A DNA stretch of 64,000 nucleotides from Temperatibacter sp965603205 (GTDB lineage Bacteria > Pseudomonadota > Alphaproteobacteria > Sphingomonadales > Kordiimonadaceae), in NCBI GenBank assembly GCA_965603205.1, contig CBFDCC010000005.1, positions 196,318 through 260,317 of the forward strand, written 5' to 3'. The notes under the pieces were generated by a model. It was not told the DNA's origin, did not search any database, and saw nothing but the letters and a program-made list of their open reading frames with translations. Positions 46,218 through 55,780 of this stretch are shown here, in pieces. Both the position numbers and the translations under genes were made by a program. The first letter of the stretch is position 1. Each line of letters opens with the position of its first letter.

Positions 46218-47419
46218 TTGATTATAGAGCCGAGTATAAAATCTAGTTTTGCATAACTAGTAGCCCAACTATGGTTTCTAATAACTGAAGCACGTGCCTT
46301 TTCACCCATTCGGTCCCCATAGTCCGTATCATTCAATAGCGCGATAACAGCGTCTGCAAATACGACAGGGGCGTCCGCAATAATGATATCCTCCCCCATC
46401 ACAGCCTCAATACCTGTAAAGGCCTCGCTGGTTGCAACAACAGGTCTAGACATAGACATTGCCTCTAAAACCTTATTTTGAATACCACGGGCAATTTGCA
46501 GGGGTGCAATAACAGCCTGTGATGATGCTATATAAGGCCTCACATCAGCTACACGCCCTGTAACGACAATACCATTCACTCCATTTACGCTAAGTAATTC
46601 AGAGAGCGGCTTACCGCCTACAATATATAACCTAGCGGTCGGGATGGCTTTGCGTACATTTACCCAGCAATGATCAACAAACCAAACTATCGCATCAACA
46701 TTAGGTTTGTAATCCATCGCCCCTGTAAAACTAACGCTCGGCACTTCTGGTTGTGCTAAATCTATAGCAGCAGTATTAAAATACTCACAGTCGACACCAT
46801 TTCGAAGGCTTGTAATTGCTGCGCTATAATCACCACGCTGCCTAGAGATAAAGAAATTCGCCTCCTCTTCACTGACAAACACGCTCTGATTTACAGCCTC
46901 ACTCACTGTAGTTTCATAGGCCGACAACTTGCGCCCTTCTCTGCTATAGACAAATCTATTCAATAAAGAAGTCTCAAAGCTATACGCGCTCCATTTAGCA
47001 GAATCTACGTCACAAAAATCCATAATGATCGGGATTTCCCCTGCGAATGGCAACACAAACTGCGCCATAGCGGAGGAAAACACATAAATAGCCTCTACAC
47101 CAATCTCATCGACTTGATGACGGACAAATTCATACATATCCTTGCTATTATATGCCTCGATGCTAAGCGGGGTTCCCTTAATAAATCCCCATAGCGCTTT
47201 CCTCTTCATCTGAGCAGGACTACGTTCTATGGCACAATGCTGTCTAGATTTCTGTTTTAAAAATGCAATATGCTCGCGGTCATCGGGGTCATCAATAAAA
47301 TAACCCAGCGAAACATCATGATGATCCATAATATGCTTTAAGAAATGCCATGAACGTATTTTATCACCCTTGTTGGGGGGATAGGGTATTCGATGAGCGA
47401 GATATAATATTTTTGCCAT
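46214..47419 (-). CDS. XrtA-associated glycosyltransferase (TIGR03087 type)
   Basis: 401 residues. N-terminal LYLAHRIPYPPNKGDKIRSWHFL is the signature of this family. The C-terminal GT4-like half has the FTGAMDYKPNVDAIVWF motif, IVTGRVADVRPY and the GIQNKVLEAMSMSRPVVAT nucleotide-sugar site. It should add a sugar during EPS assembly in the cytoplasm. The stop-start overlap with xrtA indicates tight coupling. Confidence 0.9.
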   Translation of the reverse strand: MAKILYLAHRIPYPPNKGDKIRSWHFLKHIMDHHDVSLGYFIDDPDDREHIAFLKQKSRQHCAIERSPAQMKRKALWGFIKGTPLSIEAYNSKDMYEFVRHQVDEIGVEAIYVFSSAMAQFVLPFAGEIPIIMDFCDVDSAKWSAYSFETSLLNRFVYSREGRKLSAYETTVSEAVNQSVFVSEEEANFFISRQRGDYSAAITSLRNGVDCEYFNTAAIDLAQPEVPSVSFTGAMDYKPNVDAIVWFVDHCWVNVRKAIPTARLYIVGGKPLSELLSVNGVNGIVVTGRVADVRPYIASSQAVIAPLQIARGIQNKVLEAMSMSRPVVATSEAFTGIEAVMGEDIIIADAPVVFADAVIALLNDTDYGDRMGEKARASVIRNHSWATSYAKLDFILGSIIK

Positions 47420-47422
47420 ACT

Positions 47423-48451
47423 CTACCCTAAATGCCGCGCAATTGGCGGGCCTATAAGTTTGGTTAAGCAAACAGGTAGCATTTTCCAAGTTTTAATCAT
47501 CAGTTGATATTTAGGATTTAGCGGGTTCATATCTGGTATCTCGGCGCCATCTCGTAATTTATACTCGTAATATAGGGGTGCCGGATCAAAACCCCAGTGT
47601 TTTTTAAACGCATAAGCGCCAGTACCCACTTTACTACGACCGAAGTCAAATAGCCTTTTTCCGCGTTGGGCTGCGTGATCTAACACTTCAAATATCAAAA
47701 AATCATTACCAAAACACTCCCTAGCCTCAGGGGTGCTACCAATATAATAGGGTAAAACTTGATCTTTATAATAAAAACTTAGGATCGCGCTAATTGGGTG
47801 CCCATCAGCGGTTCTAGCCACAAGGATATCTGCATTACCCTTAAATGTATCAAGATATTGGGCAAAGAGGGCCTTAGGAAATATAGGCGTGCCTAAATTC
47901 CTCACACTCACAGCATAGAGATGATAAAATAAATCAAGATCATCCTCAACACTGGCTGTCAGGCCTAGATTTGCACCTTTTTTGATATACCTGCGCTGAC
48001 TACCCTTAATTGATAGTAAGTTTGCCTCGCGGTCACTTGTTATTTCCTTCTTAAAGGTAACATAAAGGTCATCCTTAACCGCCCAATCGTCATGTAGCGG
48101 CTTCTCACATCTATATTCTAGAGCGTCGACACCTGCTTTGACGGCCATCCCCCACGCAGCAGCGTCTAAAGCCTCTAATGCTGATGTTTCAGATACTAAC
48201 GGCCCACCATAAACAGCAAAGGATGTAGATTTAAGGGACTTTCCAAATAATATACTTCTTTGCAGACTCAGGGGTAATATACCAACGATATCACCATCTT
48301 GCTCAGCCAGTAGATAAGGGGCCTCATGGCCTCCGCCTTGTGTGACGATATCTTGCCAACCAGCTTGATGACAAAATGTACCGCCCTCATGAGAGTGTAC
48401 AAAGGCATCCCAAGCAGGCTTATCTTTACTTTCTAACAGTCTTACCTTCAC
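47423..48451 (-). CDS. FemAB-like protein of the XrtA system
   Basis: 342 residues. The GNAT-like FemAB fold shows in AGWQDIV, SLQRSILFGKSLKSTSFAVYGGP, the VRNLGTPIFPKALF segment and DFGRSKVGTGAYAFKKHWGF near the C-terminus. FemAB proteins transfer aminoacyl groups; the XrtA-associated type (TIGR03019) is proposed to modify the polysaccharide or lipid carrier. Starts four bases inside the deacetylase gene. Confidence 0.88.
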   Translation of the reverse strand: MKVRLLESKDKPAWDAFVHSHEGGTFCHQAGWQDIVTQGGGHEAPYLLAEQDGDIVGILPLSLQRSILFGKSLKSTSFAVYGGPLVSETSALEALDAAAWGMAVKAGVDALEYRCEKPLHDDWAVKDDLYVTFKKEITSDREANLLSIKGSQRRYIKKGANLGLTASVEDDLDLFYHLYAVSVRNLGTPIFPKALFAQYLDTFKGNADILVARTADGHPISAILSFYYKDQVLPYYIGSTPEARECFGNDFLIFEVLDHAAQRGKRLFDFGRSKVGTGAYAFKKHWGFDPAPLYYEYKLRDGAEIPDMNPLNPKYQLMIKTWKMLPVCLTKLIGPPIARHLG

Positions 48452-49311
48452 TGATCATCTCCCACGCCATAAGCTTGAGACATTGTTGTCCAGTCAAAGT
48501 CATCCAAAAGCCTAGATATCTTGCCTTCCATCGCTGATAAATTCACATAATGACGGAATTTAGACTTAGCACTGATACCTGCCATAACAGGCTGTCCTGC
48601 ATCTATCTCCCACGGATGGAAATAAAAATTTGCTGGAACCTCTAACTGTGTAACAGCTCTGTTGATGCCAGCGCGCATCAATGAATATGGGAATAGGCGG
48701 AAATAACCACCGCCAGCAACTGGTAAATTACTGCCAAGCGCACGTGCCGTCGTTGGGGGGATTTCAAGTATATCTACAGCTTCCACTGGCTTAAACGGTA
48801 CACGACTGCTAGTTGGTGATCCATAATGATCATGGGAAACAGGATACAGGCTAGAAGAATATTTAATACCCAAGTCTGCCATAACCTCATAGGCCCAGAA
48901 ACATTCACTCGACACAGAAAAACTTGGCGCTCTATAGCCTGTAACCTTAACGCCTGCTGCTTGCTCGATAAGGTCCATAGCCCTTGATAAATCTGCCTTA
49001 AAGCTAATAGCGTCAAAATGAAATACCCGAACGTGGTCATAACCATGACAGGCTATCTCATGACCATCATCAGCAATTTTTTTTATCATTTCAGGATGAT
49101 GTTCTGCAATCCATCCAAGGCAAAAGAATGTCGCTTTAGTATTTTTCTCATTAAATAAGGATAAGATTTTGTCTATTTGATATTCAACACGACTTTCAAG
49201 GCCTGTCCACGAACAGGGGGCAATATTGCCCTCAAATGCTCCAACCTGAAAATACTCTTCCACATCAACACTCAGGCCATGCGGTCCAATATCTTTAGCG
49301 CTAAAGCTCAT
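48448..49311 (-). CDS. XrtA-system polysaccharide deacetylase
   Basis: 287 residues. The NodB-type catalytic core has the base-containing LSVDVEEYFQVGAFE, the metal-binding HEIACHGYDHVRVF histidine pair and GYRAPSFSV. A DUF3473 tail (FYFHPWEIDAGQP) marks it as the exosortase-associated type (TIGR03006). It removes N-acetyl groups from the polymer or its precursors. Confidence 0.92.
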   Translation of the reverse strand: MSFSAKDIGPHGLSVDVEEYFQVGAFEGNIAPCSWTGLESRVEYQIDKILSLFNEKNTKATFFCLGWIAEHHPEMIKKIADDGHEIACHGYDHVRVFHFDAISFKADLSRAMDLIEQAAGVKVTGYRAPSFSVSSECFWAYEVMADLGIKYSSSLYPVSHDHYGSPTSSRVPFKPVEAVDILEIPPTTARALGSNLPVAGGGYFRLFPYSLMRAGINRAVTQLEVPANFYFHPWEIDAGQPVMAGISAKSKFRHYVNLSAMEGKISRLLDDFDWTTMSQAYGVGDDQ

Positions 49312-49345
49312 CTTATCCCCTTGAGGTTTGATCTAATATTTAGGC

Positions 49346-50359
49346 TTAATCTTTTTTAGTCATTTCTGTCATAAGCTCAGTCAATTTCTTCATTGTTTCG
49401 TCTTGAGATTTAATATGCTGTTCTAAGTCTCTGATACGTTTTTCTTCTGCTGTTATCTCTTTTTTTTGATCGGCTGGAGCAGCAGGTGAGCGAGCAAAGC
49501 TACCACCAAAATTACTTTTAGTGGTGCTCACATTTTTGGCCGCCCGATCTGCTGACATCTCTTCAATCACAGTATTTGTTAACTCTTCGTCAATCTCATG
49601 AATTTCTTCGAGCGAACCAAAAAGTAATATTCGAGACATTAAGGTGTTTAAAATACGAGGAGTACCTTTTGAAAATTCGTATATTTTCTCAACAGCCTCA
49701 GCTGTAAAAGAAGGATCACCATCCCAACCAACCAAGCTCAACCGGTGCTGTATATAATCAGCTACTTCGTCTGGTTCCAATGGCTCTAGATGGTGTGTGG
49801 CAATAACACGTTGCCTTAACTGCTCAAGATCAGGTGATTCAAACACGTGCGCGCGTAGCTCTGGTTGGCCAACGAGAAAACTTTGCAGTAAGGCGCTATC
49901 GCCCTCTTGAAAGTTTGACATCATCCGCATTTCTTCTAGTACTTCATTAGACAAGTTTTGTGCTTCGTCAACCACAAGTAACGCATGACGTCCTTGATGG
50001 AATTGCTCACGCAAAAAACCCGCCAATTGCATAATAAGCTGACCCTTGTCACTAGCGGCTTGAGAATCAAGCCCAAAGGCCGCTACCACACTGCGCAAGA
50101 AATCCTCTCCGCTCAACTGTGTTGATACAATCATCGCTGACACATATTCATCGTGGTCTAATGTTTCAAATAAATATCTAACCAGTGTAGTCTTGCCAGT
50201 ACCAATACCACCAGTAACAATGATAAACCCTTCATGTTGACTAAGACCATAAGTCAGATAAGCCATCGCTTTCTTGTGTGTCTTGGAGGAAAAGTAAAAA
50301 CGCGGATCAGGTGTTAACTGAAAAGGTCTTCCTGTAAAATTATAAAAATCCTCGTACAT
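49346..50359 (-). CDS. XrtA-associated AAA ATPase (TIGR03015 type)
   Basis: 337 residues. The opening MYEDFYNFTGRPFQLTPDPRF is diagnostic; the P-loop GGIGTGKT is at residues 50-57 and Walker B is LLVVDEAQNLS. ExeA/GspA-like AAA domain up to about residue 265, then a charged coiled-coil tail (AEEKRIRDLEQHIKS). Found next to the TIGR03016 outer-membrane protein in XrtA loci; no direct biochemical role is established. Confidence 0.9.
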   Translation of the reverse strand: MYEDFYNFTGRPFQLTPDPRFYFSSKTHKKAMAYLTYGLSQHEGFIIVTGGIGTGKTTLVRYLFETLDHDEYVSAMIVSTQLSGEDFLRSVVAAFGLDSQAASDKGQLIMQLAGFLREQFHQGRHALLVVDEAQNLSNEVLEEMRMMSNFQEGDSALLQSFLVGQPELRAHVFESPDLEQLRQRVIATHHLEPLEPDEVADYIQHRLSLVGWDGDPSFTAEAVEKIYEFSKGTPRILNTLMSRILLFGSLEEIHEIDEELTNTVIEEMSADRAAKNVSTTKSNFGGSFARSPAAPADQKKEITAEEKRIRDLEQHIKSQDETMKKLTELMTEMTKKD

Positions 50360-50437
50360 ATATCCCTCAAAATCTCTTTAAACTTTATCCCAATTTTATT
50401 GGGGCCACTTATAACAGTATGGACAATCAATATTCTA

Positions 50438-51934
50438 CTAAAACTGCCCTCTTATATAGACCGTAACAGAATTTTCTTTTAGATTGCTACCTGTCTGACT
50501 AGAATTGCGTTTACTATGCGTTAATATCACAGCTGCGGTATAATAACGCGATAATGTCTTCACCCAATCAATATTTGCTGTCCTATAGTTATCACGTCTA
50601 TCTATTTCAATAAAGCTATTCTCTCTGTAGCTTACAGCCGCCTTTAAGTTGGTCAATCTATTTATTTTACGGTCCCAACCTACGGTCACACCGCGTGATT
50701 TACTATCGCCACCTGCATTATCGAATATGCGACGTTCCTTTGAGACCCTAATATATGCATTATTTCGCATATTACGCCATTTCATTGTCACTGCACTCTG
50801 CTTACGTCTAAAGTCAGTATCTGACAGTGTGAAACCAAAATTAGACTCATCAATGGGAATACCACTGGCATCTTGGATGCCGTAGGTATCACTGAATTGT
50901 AAGTTTTTAAGGTTATCCTGTAAAACAAGCGCATTTGATGAAACCTCATCACTATAATTAGCTGAAACATCAACTCGAGTCGTTAATATATACCGTAATT
51001 GCGCTTCCCATTTATTGTTAGTAGGTTCAAAAACTCTTTTACCATAAAGACTTAGCTTTGGACCTGGCGTCAGTTGCACGCCTAACTCCTTATAAGTACC
51101 ATTTAATTTCAATTTATCGGTTTGCGCATTATTCTCATGATGCCCTCCCCCAGCTGAAACGGCAAAGAAACGGTTTGGTCTATACCATATTTCGCCACCG
51201 ATTTTACGGTCCTCGTAATCAGGAATATTTAAGCTACGCTTAATCCGTGTATCGTTTAAATTTAACCTCCACTCAAAATTATGAAATAATTTCCCACTAT
51301 CTGCTGAGACCGTTACTATATGAGAAAATGTGTCTGAAAAATTTGTAGCGATCGTATCATCTGCTATATTATCAGCAGGGCTAAGTGTAGCCCCTATCTC
51401 ATAAGATGCTGAAACATTAGCAATATTTGTTATTTTATCTCGCCAATTCAACTTACCCAAATAACTTTGTATTGTTTTACGATTTTCAGTTCTATTGGCA
51501 ATGGAGCCTGAAAAACTACCTGTACCATCAAGAAAGCTTTGCTTCACACCGGCCCGACCACTCCAAAACAGATGATCTTCGATAATCTCGACTGAACTGG
51601 TACCAAACATAGAGTGACGGATATCTGTTTTTCCATCTCTATTAAATTTCAGGTAATCAATATTATAGTCAAAGGCTACATTCATTCTTGTGGATTTATG
51701 TCTGATATTAATACCTGTTGATACAGAAACTACTAGATCACTTAACTCATCATCTTCAGTCAGATACACATTGTCAGAAACGGCAATCTTGGCTTCCGCT
51801 CGTGTGTCAATTTGCAAATCTTGCTGTGCAGATGCTTCCTTAGTCAACAAGGTGAAACTAAGGGTGATAAAAACACAAAGACAGCCAAAGGCTCGTCTAT
51901 GTATATGAAGAGGACTAACTACCTCCATACCCAT
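50438..51934 (-). CDS. XrtA-system outer-membrane protein (TIGR03016 type)
   Basis: 498 residues from ATG at 51934; ATG at 51928 is equally possible and a longer TTG start is unlikely. Overlaps the end of the tyrosine-kinase gene, so it is translationally coupled. The signal peptide ends at ASAQQ. The rest is a long series of amphipathic beta strands with many Tyr, Arg and Asn and a final strand ending in F, typical of outer-membrane barrels. Likely part of the polysaccharide export path. Confidence 0.88.
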   Translation of the reverse strand: MGMEVVSPLHIHRRAFGCLCVFITLSFTLLTKEASAQQDLQIDTRAEAKIAVSDNVYLTEDDELSDLVVSVSTGINIRHKSTRMNVAFDYNIDYLKFNRDGKTDIRHSMFGTSSVEIIEDHLFWSGRAGVKQSFLDGTGSFSGSIANRTENRKTIQSYLGKLNWRDKITNIANVSASYEIGATLSPADNIADDTIATNFSDTFSHIVTVSADSGKLFHNFEWRLNLNDTRIKRSLNIPDYEDRKIGGEIWYRPNRFFAVSAGGGHHENNAQTDKLKLNGTYKELGVQLTPGPKLSLYGKRVFEPTNNKWEAQLRYILTTRVDVSANYSDEVSSNALVLQDNLKNLQFSDTYGIQDASGIPIDESNFGFTLSDTDFRRKQSAVTMKWRNMRNNAYIRVSKERRIFDNAGGDSKSRGVTVGWDRKINRLTNLKAAVSYRENSFIEIDRRDNYRTANIDWVKTLSRYYTAAVILTHSKRNSSQTGSNLKENSVTVYIRGQF

Positions 51935-53102
51935 AATAGGTGGCAAATTTCTTATTACTGCTACCCGCTCTCGTTTTGTTTAACAATAGACCGATATTTG
52001 GACAAGCCTTAATCATTGTCAAACTTTCCTTAATCATCGATTCTGTTGTATTTTCAGCCTCTATAACAAATACCGTTTGCCCTACATTCAAGGATAGAAC
52101 ACTAGGGATGCTGCTCGCCAACACAGGTGGTGCATCAAAAATCACTAACCGATCTGGATAACGAGTAGATAATTCATGTACAATAGCACTCATACGATCA
52201 CTAGCTATTAACTCTGTTGATCTATTACTTTGGCGCCCAGCAGGAAGCACCACTAGATTAGGAATATTTGTTTTAAGAAGACAGTCCCGAACATCAATTT
52301 CAGGGTCCGCAAGAATATCCATGACACCTTTGCCACCACGCGCCCCGATACGGTTTAATATTTCTGGTTTAGAGAAGTCACTATCAATGAGCAAGACAGT
52401 CGTATCTTGCTCAGTGGCAATTGATAAAGCTAAATTAATAGCACAATATGTTTTACCTTCATTTGGATTAGAACTAGTCACCATGACCACATTACTATGC
52501 TTTACATCATTGTTACCGCCAGAAAATGCATTAAGTAATATGGACCTTTTAATAATTCGAAATTCTTCTGCCATCATATTAGGCGGCATATCAGGCATAA
52601 TATATCCCCCCTCACGCAGCATAGCGAAATCTAATTCAACAATACTTGCTGAATGTGGGGATTCTGTATCGTTACCTTTAATATTTGTGTTTGCTTTTGA
52701 GGTAGGTTTTTTCACCTCAACAATATCAACACCTTCTTGACCCTCTGCTTTAGAACCAAATAATTTAGACCCACTAGTACCTGTTTTTATGCCCTCAACT
52801 TTTTTTGCTGTAACTTTCTTTAACTTATTGGCTTCAACTGCACTTTCAAGCGCATCTGATAAATAATTATGAGGGTGCTTGCTTTTATTATCTAGCCCAA
52901 ATCCTCCCATCGCAGTTGGGTCAGGCGTAGGACTCTTGGCAATTTTTTTGACCGTTTTTGTCATCTGATCCGTAGGCTGCGTTTTCTTGCCACCAATAGC
53001 TTTAAATGGTTTTTTAGCCGCACCTGTAGCTGCTTTGGCTTTTTTCTTTCCCTTAGCATTCTTTTTAGCAAATTCTTGAGCAGCTCTCTCAATCAGGTCC
53101 AT
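51915..53102 (-). CDS. XrtA-associated tyrosine autokinase
   Basis: 395 residues. The ATPase core from about residue 150 has the Walker A variant SSNPNEGKTYCAINLA, Walker A' VLLIDSDF and Walker B LVIFDAPPVL. The C-terminus carries a short tyrosine cluster (YYGYGG), the usual autophosphorylation tail. Residues 1-145 are Lys/Ala/Thr-rich and probably disordered, longer than the usual lead-in. It should work with the chain-length protein just upstream (TIGR03018/TIGR03007 pair). Confidence 0.9.
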   Translation of the reverse strand: MDLIERAAQEFAKKNAKGKKKAKAATGAAKKPFKAIGGKKTQPTDQMTKTVKKIAKSPTPDPTAMGGFGLDNKSKHPHNYLSDALESAVEANKLKKVTAKKVEGIKTGTSGSKLFGSKAEGQEGVDIVEVKKPTSKANTNIKGNDTESPHSASIVELDFAMLREGGYIMPDMPPNMMAEEFRIIKRSILLNAFSGGNNDVKHSNVVMVTSSNPNEGKTYCAINLALSIATEQDTTVLLIDSDFSKPEILNRIGARGGKGVMDILADPEIDVRDCLLKTNIPNLVVLPAGRQSNRSTELIASDRMSAIVHELSTRYPDRLVIFDAPPVLASSIPSVLSLNVGQTVFVIEAENTTESMIKESLTMIKACPNIGLLLNKTRAGSSNKKFATYYGYGGS

Positions 53103-53132
53103 TTAAGGCTCCATATTACAAACATATACATT

Positions 53133-54743
53133 TTATATATTAAACATATTTATGGTTACAAAGATAAAATACAATACAAACAGGCTAACCCCTGCACCGC
53201 CAAACATCATCATTTCTTTACGATATTGTTTTTGATCAACTTCATTCATTAACACAGTAACATTACCAAGAATTGGGAGATCAAAGCTCTCCCTTAATTG
53301 TTCTACTGACAGGATAACAGGCCTAAACTGCGACAATAAAAAAGCCACCCCTATTCCAACAATCAATCCACCGACCAATGAAGCTGTCTGCCATAGCAAC
53401 CGCGGTGGCCCTGATGGTTTTGTTGATTCTTTAGGATAATCTACAACCTTATAGGCTACAGAATCTTCTGCTCCCTCTACCACACCAGCAAATTCTAGAT
53501 CTTCCCGCTGTTCCAGCAAATCATTATAGCGCTTTTGAGTCACATTATATTCACGAACGAGTGCTTTTTCTTCTGCTTCAATCTCTGGAATGCGACGAGC
53601 ATTAGCTTCCATGGTCTTAACGGCTTCTTTCTGGGCGACAATCCTCTGCATAAATTTAGACTTTTCTCGCTCTTTTTTGATCATATCAAGCTGCAACTGC
53701 TCGTATAGTCTATTCGGCGTGCGGTTAACACGTGCGGTTCCACTACCACCTTGCTCTACAGATTCAATTTCAGCCTGAATTTCAGCATCCTCTATCTCCT
53801 TCTGTTCACGTAGTGATTTTAACTGGTTCACCACATTAACAACATCCGGATGACGCGCCTTCATGCCCAATGATTTTAAGGTGTCATATTGTTTTTCTTG
53901 CTCTGCTATTCGCTTATCAAGTGGTGTTTCCCTTGCGCCGCCACCACTACGAGGGCTTGCACTTTCAACTATATAGGCAGGGACATTCTGAATTTGAATT
54001 TTTGCTTGCGATAATTCAACCGCAATTTCTGACAAGGCATTTTCTGTCGCTTTTAAATTAGACTTTGCCTTAGATAGTCGAGAGACATACCTATTTTGCC
54101 CACCAAGAAAGCCAATATTTTGCTGTCTAAATATGGCAAGTGAACGCTCTGACGCTTCTAATTCTTTAGCCTTTTTATTGACTTGGTCAATAATGATTGA
54201 TGAGGCATTTTGAAGCTTATTTTGTCCATCTTGAACATTTCTTTCTTGAAAGAAAGCTAGTAAGTTAGTCACCACATTCTTCGCAAGCTTAGCGCGCTCG
54301 CGGTCCGTTAGGCGACTATCACCGTTTTCATACTCAATTTTAAAGACACCGTTGCTGAGAGATAGCACGCTTATATCTTTTTTCATCAAGCGAATTAGTT
54401 CCTGTATTTCTCCGTCAGTCTGTGCAAATCGATCTAGATCAGAACGTCTAATAATTTTTTCTAAATTTGAATCAGCAACTAAAGTAGTGCGTACAAGATC
54501 AACTTGTCGTCTTAGATTGACATTCACCCCAATGTTTTTGGCAATGATTGGCAAAATCGTATCTGTATCAACAAATATTTGAGCAGTAGAAGCATAGCGG
54601 TAAGGCATCATGGCAATTAAAAACCAACTAACGGCACAAACAGCCCATGTCGAGCCCATCATGTACCAGCGCTTACGCCAGATACCATAAGCCATAGATC
54701 TTATTTGCTGAAATAAATCATCTAAACCTAGTTGGGTTGCCAC
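53133..54743 (-). CDS. XrtA-system chain-length determinant (Wzz-like)
   Basis: 536 residues. An N-terminal helix (about 36-52) and a C-terminal pair (about 440-462 and 514-533) flank a long periplasmic coiled coil. The P-rich motif before the second helix, KPSGPPRLLWQ, is typical of Wzz/GumC-type co-polymerases. It controls polymer length and activates the tyrosine autokinase encoded next. Confidence 0.92.
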   Translation of the reverse strand: MATQLGLDDLFQQIRSMAYGIWRKRWYMMGSTWAVCAVSWFLIAMMPYRYASTAQIFVDTDTILPIIAKNIGVNVNLRRQVDLVRTTLVADSNLEKIIRRSDLDRFAQTDGEIQELIRLMKKDISVLSLSNGVFKIEYENGDSRLTDRERAKLAKNVVTNLLAFFQERNVQDGQNKLQNASSIIIDQVNKKAKELEASERSLAIFRQQNIGFLGGQNRYVSRLSKAKSNLKATENALSEIAVELSQAKIQIQNVPAYIVESASPRSGGGARETPLDKRIAEQEKQYDTLKSLGMKARHPDVVNVVNQLKSLREQKEIEDAEIQAEIESVEQGGSGTARVNRTPNRLYEQLQLDMIKKEREKSKFMQRIVAQKEAVKTMEANARRIPEIEAEEKALVREYNVTQKRYNDLLEQREDLEFAGVVEGAEDSVAYKVVDYPKESTKPSGPPRLLWQTASLVGGLIVGIGVAFLLSQFRPVILSVEQLRESFDLPILGNVTVLMNEVDQKQYRKEMMMFGGAGVSLFVLYFIFVTINMFNI

Positions 54744-54801
54744 TTACTTACTCCATTTCCAAAGCTAAATAGCTAAGGGAATTATCGTTCATTATAAATT
54801 C

Positions 54802-55431
54802 TTAGAAGATACTTTCAGGAATAATTAAAACATCCCCAGGTAATATCTTAATATTTGCTTTTACATCGCCGTCTTTAATCAGTGATTCAATGCGAACTGC
54901 ATATTCTTTTTGTACATTATCTTCAAACCGAATGAGTGTGGCCCTATCGCCCGCAGCAAATTCCGTTAGCCCACCTACTTGAATCATTAAATCTAATAAT
55001 GTCATATTAGCTTGATAGGCTATAGCCTGAGGTTTTGCAGCCTCACCAACCACCCTTACCTGCTGGGCAAACGGCCCTCTAAAGCTAGTAACCATTACTG
55101 CCACAGTTGGATTAGTTAACATTTCACTGAGACCCTCTTCAATAGCGAGCGCTAATTCAGTTGGTGTTTTACCTGTTGCATGAAGATCATCAATCATCGG
55201 CATAGAGAACCTGCCATCTGGGCGCACAGTATATTGCGCAGACAACTCAGGGTTTCGCCAAACTGCAATATTAAGCGTATCAAGCGGCCCTAAAAGGTAA
55301 TCTGGGCCTGGCCCTTCATTTGCTGATACAAAAGGGGCCGGTGGCAGCTCACCATCTGCGCCATAGCGCGCACAGGCTGCAACACTAAGAACCAGCATCA
55401 ACAACCCAAAAGATTTTAAATATTTAGTCAT
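54802..55431 (-). CDS. Wza-like exopolysaccharide export lipoprotein
   Basis: 209 residues. The lipobox SVAAC puts the lipidated cysteine at residue 20. A Poly_export domain with GPLDTLNIAVWRNPELS follows, then a SLBB domain with QVRVVGEAAKPQAI. A short C-terminal helix-like end, ILPGDVLIIPESIF, is typical of the XrtA/PEP-CTERM export protein (TIGR03027). Forms the outer-membrane exit for the polymer. The 195-base gap before it is AT-rich and may hold an extra promoter. Confidence 0.92.
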   Translation of the reverse strand: MTKYLKSFGLLMLVLSVAACARYGADGELPPAPFVSANEGPGPDYLLGPLDTLNIAVWRNPELSAQYTVRPDGRFSMPMIDDLHATGKTPTELALAIEEGLSEMLTNPTVAVMVTSFRGPFAQQVRVVGEAAKPQAIAYQANMTLLDLMIQVGGLTEFAAGDRATLIRFEDNVQKEYAVRIESLIKDGDVKANIKILPGDVLIIPESIF

Positions 55432-55626
55432 CAGATACTCACCCGATTTTTATTCATAAAATAGCTAATAATTCTGTCTATAAGACAATACACAATTATA
55501 AGTCTAATACATACTATAATATCTCATAGCAAAACAAGTTTTCTAGATTTTATTCATACACTTACGATAAAAAAATGCCCAAAATGACTTTAACATCAAA
55601 ATCAGGCTTTTTAAAAGATAGAAATA

Positions 55627-55776
55627 TCATGTATCTCCATCCTCAACTCTATCAGTATCTGCCGCTGAACCATTAGATGGCTTATCCCAGTCATCGTGCA
55701 TATCATCACGTAGCATACCCCACAAAATGACAAATAATATCATCAAGCAGAAAACCAAAAAATATAATGAATCCAT
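55627..55776 (-). CDS. 49-residue single-helix membrane protein in the XrtA operon
   Basis: A complete frame of 49 codons with ATG at 55776 and an AAGGAATAACA ribosome site, starting four bases after the glycosyltransferase stop. One hydrophobic helix (residues 3-20) is followed by an acidic tail containing LRDDMHDDWDK. Family not recognised; the size and layout recall small assembly proteins such as CcoS, but the metal-site motifs do not match. Its place in a tight operon and good ribosome site argue that it is real. Confidence 0.6.
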   Translation of the reverse strand: MDSLYFLVFCLMILFVILWGMLRDDMHDDWDKPSNGSAADTDRVEDGDT

Positions 55777-55780
55777 ATTG

